Source: Maricaulis sp048270095
GTDB lineage: Bacteria > Pseudomonadota > Alphaproteobacteria > Caulobacterales > Maricaulaceae
Direction: 5' to 3'
Length of the DNA stretch: 64,000 bases
NCBI RefSeq assembly: GCF_048270095.1
Contig: NZ_JBLWTL010000003.1
Coordinates: forward strand, 140,382-204,381
Part shown: piece by piece, positions 1 through 10,200 of the stretch
How the letters are laid out: each line of letters starts with the position of its first letter
Numbering within the stretch: position 1 is the first letter of the stretch
Translations under genes and position numbers: made by a program
Notes under the pieces: model-generated
Seen by the model: the letters and a program-made list of their open reading frames with translations, nothing else
Told to the model about the DNA's origin: nothing
Databases searched by the model: none

Positions 1-255
1 AAGCCTGCGCCGATTTGCTGGACATATTGAATTGGCCCCTTGCTTTCAGCGCGAGATTCACATCAGGAGCGAAAGGCCTCGAGAACCTCGTCGCTCCTGG
101 CGTGTGCCTGACTGGCCTATAGTGAGGGGCAATAACATTATATCTCCGTTAACGTTGATTACGGTTGTGCCCGCGTTTTGAATTGCCTAACATTCTTTTA
201 ACTTTAGCGGAAAACTCAGCGCGGTTCGCCGGGTGCCGGTCAAAGTGGGGATGGT
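1..255. other. Intergenic, no gene seen
   Basis: Left edge of the window up to the GTG start of the first gene. No convincing ORF, RNA or terminator could be recognised. The stretch around 140-210 is AT-richer than its surroundings and probably carries the promoter of the downstream gene, but no clear -35/-10 pair stands out. Confidence 0.4.
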
Positions 256-1125
256 GTGTTGCAGCGGGTATCCAGAGCAGGTTTGGACGATGGCCAGCCT
301 GGCTTGTGGCCGGAAGGGCTCGACGTCTTCCCGTGGGATTCGCCTCAACCGGTTCAAGCCGACCCTGTCGCGGCAAACCGGGCCGCATCCGATTTGCCAC
401 TATTCGCGCCCATGCCACAGCTGGCACAGGAAGTTGGCCGCCTCTGGCAAGTGAGCGGCCACGCCTCCCCGTCGGCACTGATCGACGATGCATCGCCGCT
501 GGACGCCCCCGCACAAGACCTCGATGGCGTCGAATTCTCCGAACTCGACCTTGGCCTGGCGGGTCTGCTGGACGACGGGGCATTGTTCGATTTCAGTGAC
601 TTGCTTGAACGCCACGAGCAACACATCGAGGCAATCGGGCGGGCAGGCAAGCTGGATCTATTTTCCGGCGACGCCGCAACCGCGACTGATGCCAATGGTC
701 ATTCCGTCCCGCTCGCCCTGTTGCTGGAGCATGTTGACGCCAACTCGCCCGGCGATAACGCGGTCGCCCTCAACAGCGAATTTGCTCCGGACGGGGTTGA
801 ATTGGCAGGGCTCGCCGATGGCAGCGCGCCGTTTGATTTTGGCGGCTATCTCGCAATGTCCGACCAATGTCTGGCAGCGCTGGGCCAGGTCAGCGGTATG
901 GACCACCTTGCCGCCGACAATGCCGCGCGCCTGCCGGTAGACGACTACTCGGTACAGCTGACCTTGCTGCTGGATGCGTCTATGCCTGCCGTAACCCTGC
1001 CGGATTCCGACGCGACTGCCCTGTATGACGGCGTCGAGATCCCGTCAGCCGCCGAATTCACCGGCCTGGATTGGCTGTCCCGGGATGTGATGGATACTTT
1101 CGGCTTCGATTACGCGCTCTTCTGA
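256..1125 (+). CDS. Acidic hypothetical protein with internal repeats
   Basis: A 289-residue protein I do not recognise. The start is GTG; there is no in-frame ATG early in the frame. It is strongly acidic, has no signal peptide, no membrane segment and a single cysteine (about residue 205). An imperfect internal duplication is visible: residues about 90-160 and 179-242 both begin DGVE and run through (L)FDF, a stretch with I/LAALG-like spacing, and end in a leucine triplet (LALLLE / LTLLLD). A third partial copy begins DGVEIP near residue 259. The codon pattern, with GC-rich third positions, supports real coding. It stands alone on its strand, 106 bp before galE. No function is proposed. The true start could be slightly different. 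Confidence 0.6.
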   Translation: MLQRVSRAGLDDGQPGLWPEGLDVFPWDSPQPVQADPVAANRAASDLPLFAPMPQLAQEVGRLWQVSGHASPSALIDDASPLDAPAQDLDGVEFSELDLGLAGLLDDGALFDFSDLLERHEQHIEAIGRAGKLDLFSGDAATATDANGHSVPLALLLEHVDANSPGDNAVALNSEFAPDGVELAGLADGSAPFDFGGYLAMSDQCLAALGQVSGMDHLAADNAARLPVDDYSVQLTLLLDASMPAVTLPDSDATALYDGVEIPSAAEFTGLDWLSRDVMDTFGFDYALF

Positions 1126-1231
1126 GCCCCGCCTGTCGCGGCACCCGCCTGGATGGCCGGTACGCGTTGTATGTTGTCCGGATTTCAAACTAAGCTGAAG
1201 GCTGTGGGATCAGCCGGACGAGGGCGCGGGC

Positions 1232-2215
1232 ATGGCACGGATTCTGGTTACAGGCGGCGCAGGCTATATCGGCGCGCATGTCTGCCGGGCCCTCGCAGCG
1301 CGGGGCGATCAGCCCATCGTGTTCGACAATCTCTCCACCGGCCATCGGCACGCGGTGCAATGGGGACCGCTGGTGACGGGCGATATCCGCTCCCCGGCCG
1401 ACCTGGACCAGGCCTTTCAAGAGCACAGACCGCAGGCGGTCATGCATTTTGCCGCCAGTATCGAGGTCGGTGAAGGCCAGCAAAAGCCCCTCCAATACTG
1501 GGAAAACAATGTCGGCGGATTGATCAGCCTGCTCGGAGCCATGGGCCGCTCAGGGGTCAAGCCGATTGTGTTTTCATCCTCCTGCGCCGTCTATGGCGAA
1601 CCCTCCAGCGTCCCGATCCGGGAGAATGAAAACCGCGCGCCGGTCAGCGTCTATGGCCAGACCAAGCTCGCGGCGGAATTGCTGTTGGCGGATATGGCAT
1701 TGACCGGCGACGCCCGATTTGTCGCGCTGCGATATTTCAATGCGGCCGGCGCCAGCCCGGATGGCGAGATCGGTGAAGAACATGAGCCGGAGACCCATCT
1801 TATTCCGAACGCGCTGAAGATCGCCGCCGGCCTGGGACGGGACCGGTTGAAACTGTTCGGATCAGACTATGACACGCGTGACGGGACCTGCCTGCGCGAC
1901 TATATCCACGTGGTCGACCTGGCCGCCGCACATCTGGCAGCGCTCGACCGGGTCATCGCCGGCCCAAGCCAGCTTTTCTGCAATGTCGGAACCGGCCAGG
2001 GCGCCACGGTGCTGGAAGTCTTGCAGGCGATCGAGCGCATCACCGGAGCCAGGATACCCTATGACATCCACCCGCGACGGCCCGGCGATCCCGCCGCGTT
2101 ATTGGCCGATACAAGCCTGGCCAGGGCGGAACTGGGCTTCCAGCCACGATCGTCATCGATCGATCAGATCATCACGGACGCCTGGAAGTTCCATGCCAGG
2201 AAGTGGCAGGTCTGA
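1232..2215 (+). CDS. galE: UDP-glucose 4-epimerase
   Basis: Interconverts UDP-glucose and UDP-galactose in the cytoplasm, supplying galactose units for surface polysaccharide. At 327 residues it has the usual family length. The N-terminal NAD-binding Rossmann motif GGAGYIG is at residues 8-14. The short-chain dehydrogenase catalytic pair is visible: Ser in SSSCAVYG (about 115-117) and Tyr141/Lys145 in YGQTK. The typical ALRYFNAAGA and DGTCLRDYIHV stretches follow. The gene stands alone and ends 5 bp before the end of the oppositely oriented porin gene. Family members acting on other UDP-sugars look very similar, so exact substrate specificity is inferred. Confidence 0.92.
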   Translation: MARILVTGGAGYIGAHVCRALAARGDQPIVFDNLSTGHRHAVQWGPLVTGDIRSPADLDQAFQEHRPQAVMHFAASIEVGEGQQKPLQYWENNVGGLISLLGAMGRSGVKPIVFSSSCAVYGEPSSVPIRENENRAPVSVYGQTKLAAELLLADMALTGDARFVALRYFNAAGASPDGEIGEEHEPETHLIPNALKIAAGLGRDRLKLFGSDYDTRDGTCLRDYIHVVDLAAAHLAALDRVIAGPSQLFCNVGTGQGATVLEVLQAIERITGARIPYDIHPRRPGDPAALLADTSLARAELGFQPRSSSIDQIITDAWKFHARKWQV

Positions 2216-2220
2216 GCGCT

Positions 2221-3429
2221 TTACCGGCTATAGGTGATCGAAAACCAGAGCTTGGTGCGGTCAGCAATCGCGCTGTCGCCGCCGTCATAGAAGGCGGCCT
2301 TGAACTCAAGCCCGACATGCTCGCTCAGCTGCGAACTCAAGACGGCATCGAATTCCGACCCCAGATCGAGACTGCCATTCTCCGTTTCGAAATCATGATA
2401 GACGACCGTCGCCCGCATCGCCGAGCCCAGAGGTGGATTGGGGAAGGCATAGCCGGCACGGCCATAGATGTCGCGAATGCCATTGGCCGGCGTCGTCAGG
2501 AAGACATCGGCCCAGCCCTGATAACCGTGCAGGGTCGCCAGCGGCGTGCTGAAACCGCGGACGCCATTGCCTTCCAGTGATTCAATCCCGATGGCGCCGC
2601 TCAATCCGTTCTGGCTCACGCTGGCCTCGGCGCGAAACATGTTCAGATCAAAGCTGGCCGGGGCATTGCCGTAATCGCTCTGCACGGCATATTCGAGCTT
2701 GTAACCGAATGTCGCCTGGCCCTCACGGGCGACCGAACCACTCCAGTTGAGGCCATAGGTGGCGCTCGAGAGCGCTGCCGCATCCTGTACGTCGGCGAGG
2801 ATGGCAAAGGCCGTCACGGTGCCGAGCGGCGCTGTTGCCGCCGCCGTGATCGCATGCGCATCCAGGTCAAGTTCGCCCGCCGGATGATCATCGCCAAACA
2901 CCCGGTGAGCGCGGTCGAGATAGGCATAGGTCAGGTTGAGGTTCTCGATCGCCGTCGTGGACGCGACAAAGGCATCAAAGGTCTGCTCGTTCTGCCGGAA
3001 GCCGACATTCCCGACATAGCGGGCATCGCCCAGGATGATGCGCTGACGCCCCAGCGTCAGGCGCGTATCCTCAAAGCCGGTGAAGGTCAGCTGTAACCGG
3101 TTCAGTTCGGCCGCTTCCGGATCAGCCACCACCGGATAGCCGGGGAGGCCATTGATCGTATCGTTGAAATCATCAACCAGATGGAGCACATGCTCGCCCT
3201 CGATCAGGAAGGTGAAGCCTGACAAGTCCCCGGTCTGGTAACCCAGTCGGGTCCGCAGGGTGATCGCGGTCGCGTCATTGGTCAGGCCAGCCTGGTCGAC
3301 CAGCTCGGTCCGGAGGCGTGCGTTGACAAGGACTTGACCCTCGGCATGGGCGGGCGCAACCGCGCACACGCCCACGATCAGGCCAGCCGCCCCTGACAGG
3401 GCGGCGCGGCCAATTTTGCTCATGCTCAT
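2221..3429 (-). CDS. Outer-membrane beta-barrel porin (alginate-export-like)
   Basis: A 402-residue protein with an N-terminal Sec signal peptide (cleavage probably after APAHA, about residue 29). The rest is rich in alternating hydrophobic/polar strands, with a fold pattern resembling alginate-export-type porins: RLRTELVDQ early, LTLGRQRIILGDARYVGN in the middle. It ends in a strand rather than the classical terminal Phe (…SITYSR). It lies 51 bp downstream of the PPIase gene and reads the same way, so it is probably the last gene of the nitrate reductase operon. Its role there could be anion passage across the outer membrane, with folding helped by the neighbouring PPIase. The substrate is unknown and the nitrate link is inference from position. 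Confidence 0.7.
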   Translation of the reverse strand: MSMSKIGRAALSGAAGLIVGVCAVAPAHAEGQVLVNARLRTELVDQAGLTNDATAITLRTRLGYQTGDLSGFTFLIEGEHVLHLVDDFNDTINGLPGYPVVADPEAAELNRLQLTFTGFEDTRLTLGRQRIILGDARYVGNVGFRQNEQTFDAFVASTTAIENLNLTYAYLDRAHRVFGDDHPAGELDLDAHAITAAATAPLGTVTAFAILADVQDAAALSSATYGLNWSGSVAREGQATFGYKLEYAVQSDYGNAPASFDLNMFRAEASVSQNGLSGAIGIESLEGNGVRGFSTPLATLHGYQGWADVFLTTPANGIRDIYGRAGYAFPNPPLGSAMRATVVYHDFETENGSLDLGSEFDAVLSSQLSEHVGLEFKAAFYDGGDSAIADRTKLWFSITYSR

Positions 3430-3480
3430 CTCGTTATCCTCTTTCGCGGGCTCGTCAGGAGTCCGATTGACCGGTTTGGG

Positions 3481-4311
3481 TCACTGCACGAGCGGCGACG
3501 TCGCGCCGTGCAGTTCAACGCCGGAAATTTTCGCCTCACCGACAACCAGTGAGACAAATTGAGCCACCGCCCGCCGCCAGCTGGCATCGCGCAGAAACTC
3601 CTCGACCAGTGGCCGGGCGAGATCGAATTCCGGCACCCGGCCCCGCACCAGCTGATCCAGCCGGATAATGTGGAAGCCATAGGGCGTCTCGATCGCCTCG
3701 CGCGTCATTTCGCCCTGGCGCAGTTTCATCATGGCCGTCTCGAAAGCCGGCGTTGTCTGCCCCCGGCTCACCTGTCCCAGCCGTCCACCATCGGTCGATG
3801 ACGGACAATCGGAGCGGTCACGGGCAATGCGTTCGAAATCATCAGGCCGGTTTTGCAGGTGCTCGACCAGCGTCTGCGCTTCCTGGCGGGCCCGTTCATA
3901 GCTGTCAGGGTCATCCTTGCTGGCCTGCAGCAGGATATGAACCGGCTCGTACAGATCGGGCGCGCGAAGCTTGTCGGCATTATTGGTGAAATAGCGCCGG
4001 CAGGACTCCTCGTCCGGATCCGGTGTCGTCACTTCGCGATCGACGAAAGCCTGGATCAGCGCGTCTTCCTCAACCTCCTTGACCGGATCCGCATCGTCGG
4101 CTGCCGGGGCCTCGATGCCGCGCGCCCGGGCTGCCTGTAGCAGGGCTTCGCGGATAACCAGGGCTTCGGCTGCAGCCTGCCAGGCCGCCTCTGGCCGACG
4201 GGCCGGGTGGTGCTGGGTTTCGGCGGCGATGGCCTTGGCCGGGATGACGACCCCATTGACCGAGACTTCCGGCGTCGGCGGCTTGGGTGTGATGATGGAA
4301 TGTCCGGTCAT
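3481..4311 (-). CDS. Parvulin-type peptidyl-prolyl isomerase (PpiC domain)
   Basis: A 276-residue protein with a C-terminal PpiC-type rotamase domain (about residues 115-222), recognisable by EPVHILLQ, DGGRLGQVSRGQ, and the YGFHIIRLD end motif. The N-terminal part (VNGVVIPAKAIAAETQ) resembles NifM/SurA-like chaperone domains. No signal peptide is seen, so it is probably cytoplasmic. The start codon overlaps the narI stop by 4 bases, placing it firmly in the nar operon. Parvulin genes at the end of narGHJI operons are known in other proteobacteria. The likely job is to assist folding or cofactor insertion of NarG/H or of the adjacent porin; which one is not shown by the sequence. Confidence 0.85.
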   Translation of the reverse strand: MTGHSIITPKPPTPEVSVNGVVIPAKAIAAETQHHPARRPEAAWQAAAEALVIREALLQAARARGIEAPAADDADPVKEVEEDALIQAFVDREVTTPDPDEESCRRYFTNNADKLRAPDLYEPVHILLQASKDDPDSYERARQEAQTLVEHLQNRPDDFERIARDRSDCPSSTDGGRLGQVSRGQTTPAFETAMMKLRQGEMTREAIETPYGFHIIRLDQLVRGRVPEFDLARPLVEEFLRDASWRRAVAQFVSLVVGEAKISGVELHGATSPLVQ

Positions 4312-5012
4312 TTTTCAGCTCCGGGAACGGGCTTGCGGCGCACGACCTGATAGCCCTGGCGGACGATGTAACGCAGCGGGGCGCTGAACATGTGCACCAG
4401 CCGGGTAAACGGGAAGACGAGGAAGATCGTCAGCCCGAGCAGGAGGTGAGCCTTGAAGATCCAGTGCGCGCCAATGATGTAGCTGGCGGCCCGGAAATCG
4501 AGGGTGAAAATGCCCTGGGCCCAGTTCATGAAGGTCACCATTTCATGACCGTCAAGGTGCTGGACCGAGATGAAGATCGTGCCGAGGCCGAGCAGAAGCT
4601 GAACATAGAGCAGGATCAGAATGGCATTGTCGGCGAAGCTGGAATGCTTGCGGATCCGCGGGTCGGCAAAGCGGCGATGCATCAGCAGGGTCGCGCCGAT
4701 CAGGGCGAGCGTGCCGGCGACACCGCCCGCAACAATAGCGAGGATCTGTTTGGCGCCATGCGAGATGCCAAGCGTGTCGAACACGACGATTGGCGTCAGA
4801 AGTCCCACCAGATGGCCAAAGAAAACCACCAGGACACCAATATGGAAAAGGACAGAACCCATCACCAATTGACGGCGGCGCAGCAGTTGGCTGGAGCCCG
4901 CCTTCCAGGAATAGGGCTCGCGGTCATAGCGGATGATGGATCCGATCGCGAGTACGGACAGCGCGATATAGGGGTAGATGCCGAACAGGGCCGTGTTGAG
5001 GTATTCACTCAT
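4308..5012 (-). CDS. narI: Respiratory nitrate reductase gamma subunit (cytochrome b)
   Basis: Di-heme membrane anchor that takes electrons from quinol and passes them to NarH. It has 234 residues and five hydrophobic helices. Histidines at 57, 67, 189 and 207 match in spacing the four heme b ligands of the E. coli enzyme (56, 66, 187, 205). The gene overlaps narJ upstream and the PPIase gene downstream by 4 bases each, indicating translational coupling. Confidence 0.96.
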   Translation of the reverse strand: MSEYLNTALFGIYPYIALSVLAIGSIIRYDREPYSWKAGSSQLLRRRQLVMGSVLFHIGVLVVFFGHLVGLLTPIVVFDTLGISHGAKQILAIVAGGVAGTLALIGATLLMHRRFADPRIRKHSSFADNAILILLYVQLLLGLGTIFISVQHLDGHEMVTFMNWAQGIFTLDFRAASYIIGAHWIFKAHLLLGLTIFLVFPFTRLVHMFSAPLRYIVRQGYQVVRRKPVPGAEK

Positions 5013-5719
5013 CTTTGCTCTCCCTGGCTACGCACCGATACCGCCGGCGCGGTCGGCAGTTTCATTTTCTCGAGCATTTTCTCGGCAACATTGCAGCCCG
5101 CTTCACCGGGACCGAATGTGACCGGCTCTTCAGCCCAGGCCTTGTCGAGGGCTTCCAGATCGTCGGGCTCTTCATCCTCGGTCTGGATCTCGACCGCCTC
5201 AGCGTCGGCATCCATCGTCGCCAGCGTCAGCAAGGAGCGGAAGACGGCGGCATAGATGCTCTTGCGTTTGCGCAACCGGTCGCGCAGCGCTTCAAGCACA
5301 TGCGAGGTCTCGCCAAGCAGGGCCTGCGCCTCCGTCAGAGGCTGGGTCGAGAGGAATTCGAGGAACATCGGCAGAAAATCCGGGAGTTCCTTCGCATTGA
5401 TCTCGAGGCCTTGCTCGCCATAGACGTTCTGCAAATCGACCATTGCCTGGCCGCGCGCCCGGCTTTCGCCGTGCACGTGTTCGAACAGGTGCAGCGACAG
5501 GGTCCGCGAGCGATCAAACAGGCTGACATAGCGTTCCTGCAGATCATAGAGATCGCGGCTGGCCAGCTGGTCGATCAGATGCCCGAGCCGGGTTTGCTGT
5601 CCGATGGACAGCAAGCCCTCCCCGGCCAGCACGGCCTTGAGCTCCGGTCCGGCAGCCTGGATGTCGGCGGTCGGATAACTCAGCAATGCTGCCATCACCT
5701 TGAATGTCTTGGCCATCAT
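5009..5719 (-). CDS. narJ: Nitrate reductase assembly chaperone
   Basis: A 236-residue member of the NarJ/TorD chaperone family. It binds apo-NarG in the cytoplasm and allows molybdenum cofactor insertion before the complex docks on NarI. Recognised from AALLSYPTADIQ at the start, SLFDRSRTLSLHLFEHVHGESRARGQAM near residue 65-95, and LPDFLPMFLEFLS. It overlaps narH by 4 bases and narI by 4 bases. Two start Met codons lie together; the first is taken because it makes the usual ATGA overlap. Confidence 0.95.
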   Translation of the reverse strand: MMAKTFKVMAALLSYPTADIQAAGPELKAVLAGEGLLSIGQQTRLGHLIDQLASRDLYDLQERYVSLFDRSRTLSLHLFEHVHGESRARGQAMVDLQNVYGEQGLEINAKELPDFLPMFLEFLSTQPLTEAQALLGETSHVLEALRDRLRKRKSIYAAVFRSLLTLATMDADAEAVEIQTEDEEPDDLEALDKAWAEEPVTFGPGEAGCNVAEKMLEKMKLPTAPAVSVRSQGEQR

Positions 5720-7242
5720 GCCTTCTCCATCGGAGTCATCGGTTTAGTGGCTTTGCCCTTGCCGAACAGCGAGCCGACGGTGGAACCGTCCGAACAACCA
5801 TTGCCGAAGCTGAAGCCGCACTCGCCGCGCAGGTCATAGGCGTCTTCGGCCCATTCGCGGTGGGTGGTCGGGATCACAAAACGATCCTCGTAATTGGCGA
5901 TCGCCATGATCTGATACATGTCCTCGATCAGGTCCTTGGTCAGACCAACCCGCTGAGGAATGCTTTCATCGATCACACCATCGACCGTCTTGGCCCGCAT
6001 ATAGGCGCGCATGGCGAGCATGCGTTCCAGGCCGGAGGCAATCGGTGCCTCGTCGCCGGCGGTGAGCAAATTGGCGAGATAGCGCAGCGGGATGCGCAGG
6101 GAGCGCACGTCCGGCATGCCGTTCTGGATATTGATCGAACCGGCCTCGGCCGCCGAATTGATCGGCGAGAGCGGCGGCACATACCAGACCATCGGCAGGG
6201 TGCGGTATTCGGGGTGGAGCGGGAAAGCGATCTTCCAGTCGATCGCCATCTTGTAGACGGGCGAGCGCTTGGCCGCTTCCAGCCAGGCTTCCGGCACGCC
6301 ATCGCGGCGGGCCTGGGCCTGGACTTCCGGATCGTGTGGATCGAGGAACATGTTCAGCTGGGCCGGATAGAGATCCTTCTCGTCCGGCACCGACGCTGCG
6401 GCCTCGATCTGGTCGGCGTCATAAAGCACGACGCCGAGATAACGGATGCGCCCGACGCAGGTTTCCGAACACACGGTTGGCTGACCGGCCTCGATGCGCG
6501 GATAGCAGAAGGTACATTTCTCCGACTTGCCGCTCGACCAGTTGAAATAGATCTTCTTGTAGGGGCAGCCGGAGACGCACATGCGCCAGCCGCGGCATTT
6601 CTCCTGGTCGATCAGGACAATCCCGTCTTCCTCGCGCTTGTAGATCGCACCCGATGGGCAGGCGGCTGCACAAGCCGGGTTGAGGCAATGCTCGCACAGG
6701 CGCGGCAGATACATCATGAAGGTGTTTTCGAACTCACCATACATCGCCTTCTGAATGCCTTCGAAATTGGCATCCTGGGAGCGTTTGGAGAATTCACCGC
6801 CGAGGATTTCTTCCCAGTTGGGACCCCATTCAATCTTCTCCATCCGCTCGCCGGAAATCAGCGAACGCGGCCGCGCCGTCGGGAAGGCCTCGCTCTCGCC
6901 GGCCCGCTGGAGGTGCTGGTAATCGAAGGTGAAGGGCTCGTAGTAATCGTCGATTTCCGGCAGGTCAGGATTGGCGAAAATCTTCGCCAGGATCCGCCAT
7001 TTGGAACCCATTTTCGGCCGCAGCGAGCCATTGCTGGCGCGGGTCCAGCCGCCATTCCAGCGCTTCTGGTTCTCCCAGTCCTTGGGATAGCCAATGCCGG
7101 GCTTGGTCTCGACATTGTTAAACCAGGCGTATTCAACGCCTTCGCGATTGGTCCACACATTCTTGCACGTCACCGAGCAGGTATGGCAGCCAATGCACTT
7201 GTCCAGGTTCAGGACTTTGCCGATTTGCGCACGAATCTTCAT
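5716..7242 (-). CDS. narH: Respiratory nitrate reductase beta subunit (Fe-S)
   Basis: Electron-transfer subunit of the membrane-bound nitrate reductase, 508 residues. The first ferredoxin-type cluster motif is C16, C19, C22, C26. Further groups include CEHCLNPACAAAC and CRGWRMCVSGCP. The tryptophan in CxxWxxC is the known NarH signature that makes one cluster a [3Fe-4S]. The protein lies between the overlapping narG and narJ genes, so it is co-translated with both. Length and motif order are ordinary for the family. Confidence 0.97.
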   Translation of the reverse strand: MKIRAQIGKVLNLDKCIGCHTCSVTCKNVWTNREGVEYAWFNNVETKPGIGYPKDWENQKRWNGGWTRASNGSLRPKMGSKWRILAKIFANPDLPEIDDYYEPFTFDYQHLQRAGESEAFPTARPRSLISGERMEKIEWGPNWEEILGGEFSKRSQDANFEGIQKAMYGEFENTFMMYLPRLCEHCLNPACAAACPSGAIYKREEDGIVLIDQEKCRGWRMCVSGCPYKKIYFNWSSGKSEKCTFCYPRIEAGQPTVCSETCVGRIRYLGVVLYDADQIEAAASVPDEKDLYPAQLNMFLDPHDPEVQAQARRDGVPEAWLEAAKRSPVYKMAIDWKIAFPLHPEYRTLPMVWYVPPLSPINSAAEAGSINIQNGMPDVRSLRIPLRYLANLLTAGDEAPIASGLERMLAMRAYMRAKTVDGVIDESIPQRVGLTKDLIEDMYQIMAIANYEDRFVIPTTHREWAEDAYDLRGECGFSFGNGCSDGSTVGSLFGKGKATKPMTPMEKA

Positions 7243-10200
7243 TCCGCTGCCTCCATGGCGTCTGCGGCCGGACCTTCAAGCCAGTCAATCTTGGTCATCT
7301 TGCGGACAATCACGAACTCGTCGCGATTGGAGCCGACGGTGCCGTAATAGTTGAACCCATAGGATTGCTGGGCATAGCCACCGATCATGTGGGTCGGTTT
7401 CAGCGTTGTCCGCGTGACGGAATTATGGATACCGCCGCGCTGACCGGTCATTTGCGAACCGGGCACATTCACCGTCTTTTCCTGGGCGTGATACATGAAG
7501 AGCGTACCCTCCTTGATCCGCTGCGAAACCACGACCCGGGCCACCAGGGCACCATTGGCGTTATAGGCTTCCACCCAGTCATTATCCTCGAGCCCCGCCT
7601 TGGCGGCATCGGTCTCGGACATCCAGACGATCGGGCCGCCGCGTGACAGGGTCAGCATCAGCAGATTGTCGGTATAGGTGGAGTGAATGCCCCATTTCTG
7701 GTGCGGCGTGATGAAGTTGAGCACGATCTGCGGCTCACCATTCGACTTGGAGTCGATCACCGGCGCCACGGCCTTGGTGTCGATTGGAGGCCGGTAGACG
7801 CACAGGCCCTCACCGAATGCGAGCATCCATTTATGGTCCTGGTAGAGCTGTTGGCGGCCACTCAGGGTGCGCCAGGGAATCCGCTCATTGATATTGGTCC
7901 AGCCTGCATTGTAGCAGACTTCCTCGCTCTCAATGCCCGACCAGGTCGGTGAGGAAATGATCTTGCGCGGCTGGGCGACGACATCGCGGAAGCGGATCTT
8001 CTCGTCTTCCTTGGGCAGGGCCAGATGCGCATGTTCGCGGCCGGTAAACTTGGACAGGGCATTCCAGGCCTTGACGGCAACCTCGCCATTGGTTTCCGGC
8101 GCCAGCATCATCAGGGTTTCGCAGGCATCGATCGCGGTATCGATCTTCGGTTGCCCGTGGCTGATGCCCTCTTCGAGGACGACACCATTGAGCTCTCCGA
8201 GCAGATGAACCTCGTGCTCGGTGTTCCAGCCTATGCCCTTGCCGCCATTACCCAGCTTGCCCATCAAGGGCCCAAGCGAGGTGAATTGCTTGTGCAGGTT
8301 GGGATAGTCACGAGTCACGACGGTGATGTTTGGCATTGTCTTGCCGGGGATCGCCTCGATCTCGCCCTTGCTCCAATCCTTCACATCAAGGCCCTGGGCC
8401 ATCTCGCCCGCGGTATCGTGCATGATCGGTGTCAGGACGACATCGGTCTCAACGCCAAGCTCTTCCGGCGCGATCTCGGAGAATTTCTTCGCCAGACCCT
8501 TGAAAATCTCCCAGTCACTGCGCGCTTCCCAGGCCGGATCGACGGCCGCCGTCAGCGGGTGGATGAAGGGGTGCATGTCGGAGGTGTTGAGATCGTCCTT
8601 CTCATACCAGGTCGCGGTTGGCAGGACGATGTCGGAATAGACGCAAGTGGTCGACATCCGGAAGTCGATCGTCACCAGCAGGTCGAGCTTGCCGCGCGGT
8701 GCTTCAGCGACCCACTTGACCTCGCTCGGCCGCATGTCTTCAGGGGCTTCCTCGCCCATGACGCCATTATTGCCGCCAACCAGGTGTTTGATGAAATACT
8801 CATGCCCCTTGCCGGACGACCCGAGCAGGTTGGAGCGCCAGACAAACAGATTGCGCGGCCAGTTCGCCGGATTGTCCGGATCGTGACAGGACATTTCCAG
8901 CTCGCCGCTCTTGAGCGACTTGATCACATAATCGGCCGGCTCAAGCCCCTGCGCCTTGGCGCTGGCGGCAATGGAGAGCGGATTGGTCTGGAGCTGCGGC
9001 GCGGAGGGCAACCAGCCCATGCGTTCCGCGCGGACATTATAGTCGATCATCGTCCCGTCCCACGAGCCTTCCGGCGCGGTGGGTGAGAGAATCTGGTCAA
9101 CGCTGAGCGTTTCATAGCGCCACTGATCGGTGTGGGCATACCAGCAGGAGGTCGAGTTCTGGTGGCGTGGCGGACGGTTCCAGTCGAGACCGAAGGCGAG
9201 CGGTTGCCAGCCGGTCTGCGGGCGCAGCTTTTCCTGACCGACATAGTGGGCCCAGCCACCGCCGGACTGGCCAATACAGCCGCACATCACCAGGAGATTG
9301 ATGATCCCCCGGTAATTCATGTCCATATTATACCAGTGGTTCAGGCCAGCCCCGAGGATGACCATCGACTTGCCCTTGGTCTGCTCGGCATTGGTGGCAA
9401 ATTCACGCGCCACAGCGATGATACGGTCACGCGGCACGCCGGTGATCGCCTCGGCCCAGGCCGGCGTGTAGGGCATCATGTCGTCATAGGAGGTCGCGAC
9501 GAAATCACCGCCGAGACCGCGATCAAGCCCGTAATTGGCGCAGAACAGGTCAAACACGGTGGCGACCATGGTCTCGCCATCCTTGAGCTTCAGCTTTTTG
9601 ACCGGGATCTTGTGCACCAGCACATCGGGGTGATCGGTGCCGGTGAAGGCATCATGGCCCTTATTGGCGAAATACGGGAAGCCGACATCGACGACATCGT
9701 CCTGGTTTTCATCGAGGATGAAGGTCGTTTCCAGGTCGATCTCTTCGCCCTGGCTGTCCTTCTGCTCGATATTCCACTTGCCCGACTGGCCCCAGCGGAA
9801 ACCGATCGAACCCAGCGGCGTGACGATCTTGCCGCTCTTGCGGTCCCAGGCGACGGTCTTCCAGTCTGGATTATTGTCCTCGCCGAGATCATCGCTGAAG
9901 TCAGAGGCGCGCACCAGGCGGCCGGCCACATAGCGGTCGCCCTGTTTTTCCAACCGGACCAGATTGGGGAAGTCGGAGTTTTCGCGCACATAGGTGTCGA
10001 AATACTTGGCCTGGCGATCGAGATGATATTCGCGCAGCACGACATGGCCGAAGGCCATGGCCAGCGCCGCGTCAGTGCCCTGTTTCGGGTTGAGCCAGAC
10101 ATCGCCGAATTTGGACGCTTCCGAATAGTCCGGGCAGATCACGGCACTCTTGGCGCCGCGATAGCGGGCCTCGGTATAGAAATGCGCATCCGGTGTACGC

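Noticed and set aside
5704..7347. 547-codon open frame opposite narH
   Set aside because: Antisense shadow of a GC-rich conserved gene; its translation has no domain and the opposite strand encodes clear NarH motifs.
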